NCBI RefSeq assembly: GCF_047511655.1
Contig: NC_133394.1
Coordinates: 54,158,501 to 54,222,500 of the forward strand
Reading direction: 5' to 3'
DNA: 64,000 nt
From: Castor canadensis
Lineage: Eukaryota > Chordata > Mammalia > Rodentia > Castoridae
Positions 57,445 to 64,000 of this stretch are shown here, one piece after another. The first letter of the stretch is position 1, and every line of letters begins with the position of its first letter. A model generated the notes under the pieces. That model had not been told where the DNA came from. It ran no database searches and saw nothing but the letters and a program-made list of their open reading frames with translations. The translations under genes were made by a program, and so were the position numbers.

Positions 57445-57645
57445 CTAGGTACCAGTAATTACTAAGTACTTATAAAAATTATTATAAGTAATTATAATTA
57501 TATTTTATAATATACTATGTATTATGTAAAATATACATATATGTAATATATGTATAAATATATGTAAGTATAATTATAATTATGCTTATATAAATATATA
57601 AGTAATTATAAGTAATTATTATAAGTAATTACTAAGTACCTTAGT
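57445..57645. repeat. AT-rich imperfect palindrome
   Basis: Left-side units (GTAATTACTAAGTAC, TTATTATAAGTAATTATAATTA) recur inverted on the right (AATTATAATTATGC, AAGTAATTACTAAGTACC) around an ATATAC/TATATG-rich centre near 57545. Confidence 0.7.
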
Positions 57646-57699
57646 GCTTAGCATCTATTAAACAGCTTAACATCTACTAACTAAAACATTTCAATAGTC

Positions 57700-57835
57700 T
57701 ATTTTCTGCACTTCACAGGTGAGGGCCCTGAAGACCAGAGGATTTAAGTAACTTGCCAGAGGTCACACAACAAATGAAAGCAAGACAAACTTGCAGACTG
57801 CTTTCAGAGGCTGTGCTCCTAACTATGCCATTTGG
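57700..57835 (-). repeat. MIR
   Basis: 'ttcacaggtgagggccctga', 'ggatttaagtaacttgccag', 'aggtcacacaacaaatgaaa' and 'ggctgtgctcctaactatgc' follow the reversed MIR consensus closely. Confidence 0.85.
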
Positions 57836-58387
57836 CAAGTATACAAGAGGACTGTAGCAGTTCGGAGAAAACAATAGTGAAACCCATACATAAATGTGCA
57901 AGACTAATTCAACATCTAGAGTCAAGGCAAAAGTTATATTTTACAACTATTGGAATGACCCATCTTCTGTAAGAGCAGATGAGTTTTCACAGGGAGAGAA
58001 ATAATTGACCATGAGTCAAGTGCTGTGTATAGGAAAGCACATCTTGGAATTTAGCACTGTCAGCAGAGATGAGAACTGAAACCATGAGTTGGGGGCAGTG
58101 AGGGATGAATCATGAAGAAATAATCTGTAGAAGAGAAAAGATCTTGAGCCAGACTGGTTTGGAACACGGATTTTACATACTGAGCCCAGAGAGCATCCAA
58201 GGAGGGTGTTGGTGATCTTGAAAAAAAAAAAAAAGCAGATTCAGTGGAGGCAAGATGGTGGAGAACAGATCCAGGTGGGCTGAGAAATTAATACTATGCC
58301 AGCAAGGAAAGACACTGAACACAAGAAACTCCTGCTAGAAATCTGGGAGTTAGGTAATGGGTTGTTAAGATGATATATAGGTAGCTG
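57836..58387. other. Intergenic, nothing recognised
   Basis: Contains an A14 run at about 58220-58233 and 'ggaggcaagatggtggagaa', which could be an L1 5' start. Not supported further. Confidence 0.4.
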
Positions 58388-58492
58388 TTTTCTTTCTTTC
58401 TTTCCTTCCTTCCTTCCTTCCTTCCTTCCTTCCTTCCTTCGTTCATTTGTTCGTTCATTCATTCGTTAGTTCCTTCCTTCCTCTTCTTTCTT
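58388..58492. repeat. (TTTC/TTCC/TTCG/TTCA)n microsatellite
   Basis: Starts as TTTC, becomes TTCC for about 40 bases, then interrupted TTCG/TTCA units. The - strand ERKEGRKEG ORFs are artefacts of it. Confidence 0.92.
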
Positions 58493-59689
58493 TTTCAATA
58501 AGAAAGATTAAAAAACTAAATTGTAAAGGAAATGGTACTTTGCTAAACAATCTAAACTCTTACTCTGGGGTCTTTCTTGGCTGCTGGGGAACTTTGTGGA
58601 GAATTCTTAGGATCTTTAATGGGTGAGGATACAGAACCTGATGAACAGGATTACAGTGTGCTAACTCACTCTTATGCCTCCTTTGCTGATGAAAAGCACA
58701 TGGTGAAAAATAAGTCTTAGAAGAACAAAAAAATTTAGAGGAACTTGATATTTTAGTCTTTGTTTTTTCTTGTTGATAGAATAATCTTCCATCTAGCACA
58801 CAATACACTTCAGCTTAATGAAACATAACAAAGGATTACTTGATTAAAATAATAAGCAGAAATCATCATCAATATCCACAAAAGAATTTGAAGTAAACAT
58901 TTTAATTGCATTTATGTACAGATATGTTAGGGATGGTTGAGAACAAAATTTTAATTATCATGAAATTTCACAAATTTGTTTAATCCCATCTAAATATTAC
59001 CCATTTTTAAAATTTTTGTTTTTTAAACTTTTTCCAGTAGGCTGATCTTTGATTAAAAAGTAGCTACTTCCCTATTTAAAGAGTTCAAACTCTCACAAAT
59101 AAAGTCTAGGTACTATTTATTCATCTGAGGTTTCCATCTGCTCACAGTCCCTCACCCTCGCTTTCCCTGAGAGAACTTCCCTCTCTCCCACACTCACAAG
59201 AAACTAAGCACACTCACCCATGTCTTTGCCTTGACACCGTTATTATGCTTTCAATGACAGAAAGGTAATAAAAAGCCATTTCCTATTTTTGAAGTTGATG
59301 GTTCGGCTACAACATTTTTTCTATTTGTTGTTAAGGATTTACATGATCTCTTTAGACTCTCTCTACTCATCTGTGCTCTCCTGCTAAATACACTTAGTGT
59401 CAAAAAATTAGATAATCAATTCAACACATGTGTCAGGGTCTATGGTAAACCTTAAAACCCCAAAGATGCATGAAACCAGGTTTTATCATCTTAAAGAAGA
59501 CATTTGAGGAAGAAAGTTTGCTAGTATGTTAGAGAGAAAAACAATGTCCTTTATGGAGTATGGCAAAGAAAGAGGCAGTCATTTTTTACAGAGGGGTGGG
59601 ATAATTAGGTAGAGCTTCATAGACAAGATGCAGGGCCAACTGAATGATAGTTTCCAGGTAACAGAGCATCCACACCAGTTTCCCTCAAA
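58493..59689. other. Intergenic, nothing recognised
   Basis: No ORF over 82 codons, no nameable repeat. Confidence 0.5.
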
Positions 59690-60010
59690 CTACTTTTGCT
59701 GGGACTGTCAAATTGGCAGACTACACTCCCCAACCCCACTGACTTTGTGTGTGGGCCTGTGGCTTGTCATTAAGTTGTGGGATGTCACAGGTCAACAACT
59801 GCGGGTGTAAATATGCTGGTGTGGATTCACTAGTTCTCTAGAACTACGATCTACCAGGAGAAAAGCAGGTCTCATGCAGCCATGGGTCCAACAACATGAG
59901 CAGAAGTGACTGACCCAGAGCCTCAAACAGAGCTGCTGCAGTTAACCTGCAGACCTGTGGGCAGAGGTGATTATGGTAGTAATTCACCAGAATTTTACAA
60001 TTGTTTCTTG
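59690..60010 (+). repeat. MLT1-like LTR (ERVL-MaLR)
   Basis: 'gggcctgtggcttgtcatta', 'catgagcagaagtgactgac' and 'cagagctgctgcagttaacc' fit the MLT1 pattern (repeated 'cagagctgcc.cagctgaccc'). Diverged. Confidence 0.6.
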
Positions 60011-61254
60011 CCCAGCACATAGCAACTGAAACATCCCTACCACAGCAGTCCTTGATGAAAGAGAGGATGACATATTTGTCAGTAGGATATGGTGTGAAGT
60101 CTATTCCAAGCAGGAGGAGCAGTCTGAGAAAGTTCATCCAGACCCCAAAGGCTTACTGCAAGTTGCTCAGTAATAATAATGTAGGGTGTAAGTAGGCAGA
60201 AGATTGAGCTGCAATAATTAGGAACCAGAGGATCAGAGAGTTTACTGCCGTATTATGAAGGATTAACCTTTATCCTGTAGTTATTAAGGAAACATTGACA
60301 TAGAAGCATATGCAAGATATAGTCAGAACTGTACTTTTAGAAAAGTTGCTTTGGCAACAACAGGGGAAAGGGGAATAGATTGGAGCAGGAGAAGAGATTA
60401 ATCAGGACACCAGTGAATGATGCTGAGGACTGAGAGGAGAGCATAGGCCCCAAGGGGGCCTCATCAACAACATTGACAGCAGTATCATTTTCCACAAAAT
60501 CTACCACCTACAACCAATATTTTTCAACTTCAGGGTAGGTTCTCAAAAAAGTCAAGTTCATTGATTTTTAAAAGCCGATTTTCAGGAAAAGCAAGTCTGA
60601 ATGAAGGATTGGTTCACTGAATATCAATTTCTTTACAGACAGTTGATTGAAAAGTTAACCTCCCCCCGCCCCCCTTGCCCCCCATCCCCGTCCCCAAACC
60701 ATCTGAGGATAATAGAAAACGAATGTAGGGTCCTTTGAGGGCGCAAGAAAACAGGGACAGATGCAGTGTGGAAGGAGGGACAGTGCATGGGAACAGGGGG
60801 AGAAAAGAGGAGGAGCAGGGAAAAGCCACAACAAAATCTTGAGGAAAATTACCTCTGTAACTCGGCAGATTAGCTTTCACAAAGTGGCTTTCGCTGATTT
60901 TTGGTGAATGCCTCAATTTTTAATGCAGCCCTTCAGGAAGTAAATATACACTCATGGGGTATAACCGAAGAGAATTTAATAAGAGGACAATTTATAGAGG
61001 AGCGTGCAGAGTTAAAAACCAACAAGGTCTGCTGAAGGGTCAAGGCACGCACAATAGTGAACCTGCTTTTGCACTTTGGCCTGAAGAGACAAAGGAAGGG
61101 AGGTATTCTTGGGGTTTTGTAAGAGGGTGTGCTGAGGGGAATGAAGTGTATATCAGGCTGCAAGTGTCAGTGCCCAGGGTCCCCTCCTGGGACTGATGCT
61201 TTGCACTTGATGGACTTGGAAGAGGGACGAGGTGACCAAGAGCTGCATGTGCAC
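60011..61254. other. Intergenic, nothing recognised
   Basis: C-rich run at 60659-60696 and no supported gene. The 60614-60916 ORF (- strand, 100 codons) spans low-complexity Pro/Ser sequence. Confidence 0.5.
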
Positions 61255-61257
61255 CCG

Positions 61258-61345
61258 TGCGTGCGTGCGTGCGTGTGCGTGTAGACGTCCACAGTGCGTG
61301 CGTGCGTGTGCGTGTAGACGTCCACAGTGCGTGCGTGTGTGCGAG
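61258..61345. repeat. (GTGC)n with tandem unit of about 37 bp
   Basis: GTGC repeats followed by GTGTAGACGTCCACA, the whole unit occurring twice and a partial third time. The core contains the palindrome GACGTC. Confidence 0.9.
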
Positions 61346-62094
61346 AATATGTGCTGAGGCGGGGAGAAGGTAAGAATCTGAGCTTCTGCCTTTGTGGCAA
61401 ATGGGGTCCTCCCGTAACTTAGATATGGTATGTGTTAGTTTATTATAACAGAAACGTTAAAATGGGAGGAAAAAAGGACTCATCGATTGCAGACCTTACA
61501 TTATATAATACACATACACTATAAAATCCAAAGCAGTAAGCCATGGCCTCTGTACTGAGAAGCTTACGCTTAAGGAGGAGAGAAAAACACATGCATGAAG
61601 AGATAAGTAGTAGTAGAAGGTAATGCACTCTAAATGCCAAATGAGTGCAACAGGTAGTTTAGTGAGAATTTATATTCTCAGTGCATATTAGGTGTAGTTT
61701 AAATTGAAACTCTTACCGGTGTTTTCTTAGACAGAGTCAGCTAAAGCTCAGGATTGAGGACAAGAGGCAGTAAGAGTCCCAGGTTCAAAAATAAGCTGCC
61801 TAGAGCAAAGGTCTCATCTCGGGCGGTCTCAGTCTCTGATGGGGAGTTTCTGGAAATTTGCAGGGGTAAAGTTTTGGTGTCACAACCATGAGGGGGTGGG
61901 ATTCTGTCTCTGACATTTAGTAGGAGGAGGTGGGGATGCTTGAGGTCCTGCAATGCTTAGGGCAGTCCTACCCAACAAATAATTGTCTCACTTCTGCACT
62001 GAACTTCAAATGTCCCCTTGGTGAAAAAATTCTTTATGATTATAGTCTCTGAACCAGAGCTTAATGCCATTGTGCATGTAAATACCAAAAATAT
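61346..62094. other. Intergenic, nothing recognised
   Basis: No ORF over 70 codons and no repeat that I can name. Confidence 0.5.
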
Positions 62095-62249
62095 ATGCTA
62101 TTTTTATTTATGTGTATACATATATATGTTTTTGGTGGTATATATTATATTATTACATATGCATATGTTACATATAGAACATTATATACACTAGAAAATT
62201 ATGTATACTCTAGAAAATGTATACATATGTATATATATTATATATACTT
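62095..62249. repeat. AT-rich low-complexity stretch
   Basis: TATA/CATA-rich run directly at the tail side of the next SINE. Confidence 0.7.
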
Positions 62250-62456
62250 TTTTTTGGTACTGGAGTTTGAACTCAGGGCCTTGCACTTGCTGGGCAGGTG
62301 CTCTAACACTTGAGCCACATTTCTAGACCTTTTTTGTTTTAGTTATTTTTCTAATAGGGTCTCATGTTTCTTGCCTGGGCTGGCCCCAACAGTGATCCTT
62401 CTATCTCTGCCTCCCAAGTAGCTGGGATTACAGACATGAGCAACCACCCCCAGCTA
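62250..62456 (-). repeat. Composite SINE, well preserved
   Basis: Reverse complement: 'ctgtaatcccagctacttgg', 'gaggcagagatagaaggatc', a spacer, 'gtggctcaagtgttagagca', 'cctgagttcaaactccagta' and an A-run. This is the clearest copy in the window of the 7SL-head plus tRNA-tail type. Confidence 0.9.
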
Positions 62457-62461
62457 AATAC

Positions 62462-62506
62462 CATTTTTTTGGTGGGACTGGGGTTTTTGAACTCAGGGCT
62501 TTACTC
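62462..62506 (-). repeat. SINE tail fragment
   Basis: Only the last part (reverse of 'tttttgaactcagggcttta') with the A-run remains, next to the preceding SINE. Confidence 0.6.
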
Positions 62507-64000
62507 AGATATTTTTTGCACAGTTTTAGCATACTCTGATTTTTCAGGAATGCAACTGCTAAGTAAAGGGAAATTTTCTCTTTTCTTTGTTTGGAAATTA
62601 ACAAAGAGTCATTCACCATTTTAGAAAGTCACACAGGAAGCCTGAGGAGACTCACAAATGTGAGTCCGAAAGGGCATCTGGACTCTTCCTGTCTTACCTA
62701 TTGTCAGACCCAACCTGCACCAGGCATAGGGACTTCAGGAGCTTTGTGTCTTCCTCTGATCCTTGTTTCCTGACTTCAGTACATCAGAGAAGGAAGCCAG
62801 ACATGGAAATAGCAAGTATGAAAAGCAGAAGGAAGAGGACATTCCTTCTTCCTCACTGAAACTTCCCAGAAAAAATGATTCTAGGAGGTTAGTACATTGA
62901 ATATAAAAATATAAGATTGAAGTTTTATATTGGGCAGGAGTAGAAATTTTTAAAGCCTGAAAACAAGTGCTAAGTATTGCAAAGGCATAACTGAAAACTA
63001 TGTATGTCTGAAAACAGAGATGTATAAGGACCATTATCAGAGACAAATACAGTCAATTCCTTATTATTCTCCCCTCAAGAAAAACTTATTCAATTAACCA
63101 GTTGCATGGGGGATCTAAACGCTGTCATTACTTACCTCATTTAGGGTCACAATGCTGTAAGCCTGGCAGATGCTGTAAGCCAGGTTCTTGGGCCACATGT
63201 GTGAGGCACTCTAGGTTCCAGGTGAGAATGTGTAAAATGTCTTCTAACCTCTCTTACACATTGTGCAGAGGGAGGTTCTCTAAAGTTGATGAAAAATGGG
63301 ATTTTCAGGGACTTTCAACTTGATAAACATGTAAGGCAACAAGACTTGGGGAAGGGTTGAATAAAACTAGAGTAGAGGAAAGAAGATTCCTTTAGAAATC
63401 CTTTCAAACCCAGGGAATTCTGGGTATTTAGACAAATACTCCATGTTGCTAGCTCTGTCCTTGGAAGACCAAGAGAAGAATAAGATGAAATCAGGAGAAT
63501 CAGCAATCAACAGCCTAGGGCTGTCTCCTTGCCCATACACCATAGAGCCCTCATCATTAGGGTTAATGTGAAAGTAGTGTATTGGGCCTCGAGCCTCGAG
63601 TCAGGCAGGATTATTTGTTTAGTATGTATTCTAGCCACCTACTTCTCAGGAAATTAATGTATTGGTGGGTGGCAGGATAAAGTTAAGATTTAGGAAAATT
63701 CTTTTTATAGATCACAACAACCATCTAACCTTAAAGTCCCTCATTCTGGTAGCATCGTTCTGTACTCTATAATAATTTCAAGTACTTTCTCACTTAGAGA
63801 AATTGGTTTCTGGGATTATTTCATTATGGGTATTAATAACGTATGCAAGTAATTACACAGCTCTTACTGGGTTTAAAGAAAACACAAAGGATCTCATTTT
63901 CTGAACCTTACAAAGAGTCCTACATTTTTTGCATACTTACTATCTAGCAAGTTTTTGTTCTATGCAACTTATAGTGTAGTTTCAGGAAATTTTATTTCTA
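62507..64000. other. Intergenic, nothing recognised
   Basis: No gene or clear repeat to the window end. A short duplicated word ('aagcctggcagatgctgtaagccagg') near 63160-63185 and 'gcctcgagcctcgag' at 63587-63601 are the only local repeats. Confidence 0.5.

Noticed and set aside
1-64000. A previously undescribed multi-gene system
   Set aside because: Apart from QRFPR, the coding-like blocks that I recognise belong to L1 or ERV elements and are broken. I found no cluster of novel ORFs with shared context.

Overview
This is a window of mammalian nuclear DNA, almost certainly from a rodent. Four things point there: one spliced vertebrate GPCR gene; many short SINEs combining a tRNA-derived box ('gtggctcaagtggtagagc'-like) with a 7SL-like head; a young L1 lineage with a G-rich 3' UTR; and old mammal-wide repeats (MIR, L1M, MaLR). 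The SINE and L1-tail types look like those of beaver/kangaroo-rat relatives (Castorimorpha). That last step is recollection, not something computed here.

Gene content is low. Bases 1-11425 hold the 3' five coding exons of QRFPR (GPR103, the receptor for the RFamide peptide QRFP/26RFa) on the + strand: 1801-1959, 4296-4357, 7939-8174, 9897-9994 and 10722-11080, followed by a short 3' UTR with AATAAA at 11399. All splice sites are GT/AG and all phases join. Exon 1 (N-terminus to TM2) lies upstream of the window. The receptor core looks intact, but the C-terminal tail is frame-shifted at an A9 run and ends about 14 residues earlier than I remember for human.

Bases 11426-64000 contain no further host gene that I can support. 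The stretch is a layered record of retroelement insertions: an L1M on + (11.9-13.0 kb); a long L1M on - (20.1-25.3 kb) that carries a SINE, an L1 tail, a processed retrocopy, a MaLR LTR and an unidentified insert; and an older - strand L1 (28.0-36.2 kb) split by a younger, damaged - strand L1 (28748-34350) with an 11-bp target-site duplication. Next come a solo LTR (37306-37758) and a related class I endogenous retrovirus on the - strand (40581-48959). The provirus has both LTRs, a CTGT 4-bp duplication, an 18-nt tRNA-Arg-like primer site, broken gag/pro/pol and no env. Another solo LTR of a different family sits inside its RT. A further rearranged L1M occupies 50.0-52.6 kb. From 53 to 64 kb there is mostly unique-looking intergenic DNA with MIR, MaLR, SINE and microsatellite pieces.

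I see no operon, defence locus, CRISPR array or other undescribed multi-gene system. The points most worth checking are the QRFPR tail frameshift, a 19-nt poly(A)-only insertion with a 17-bp duplication in QRFPR intron 5, the env-less provirus with its nested LTR, and two small retrocopy insertions.
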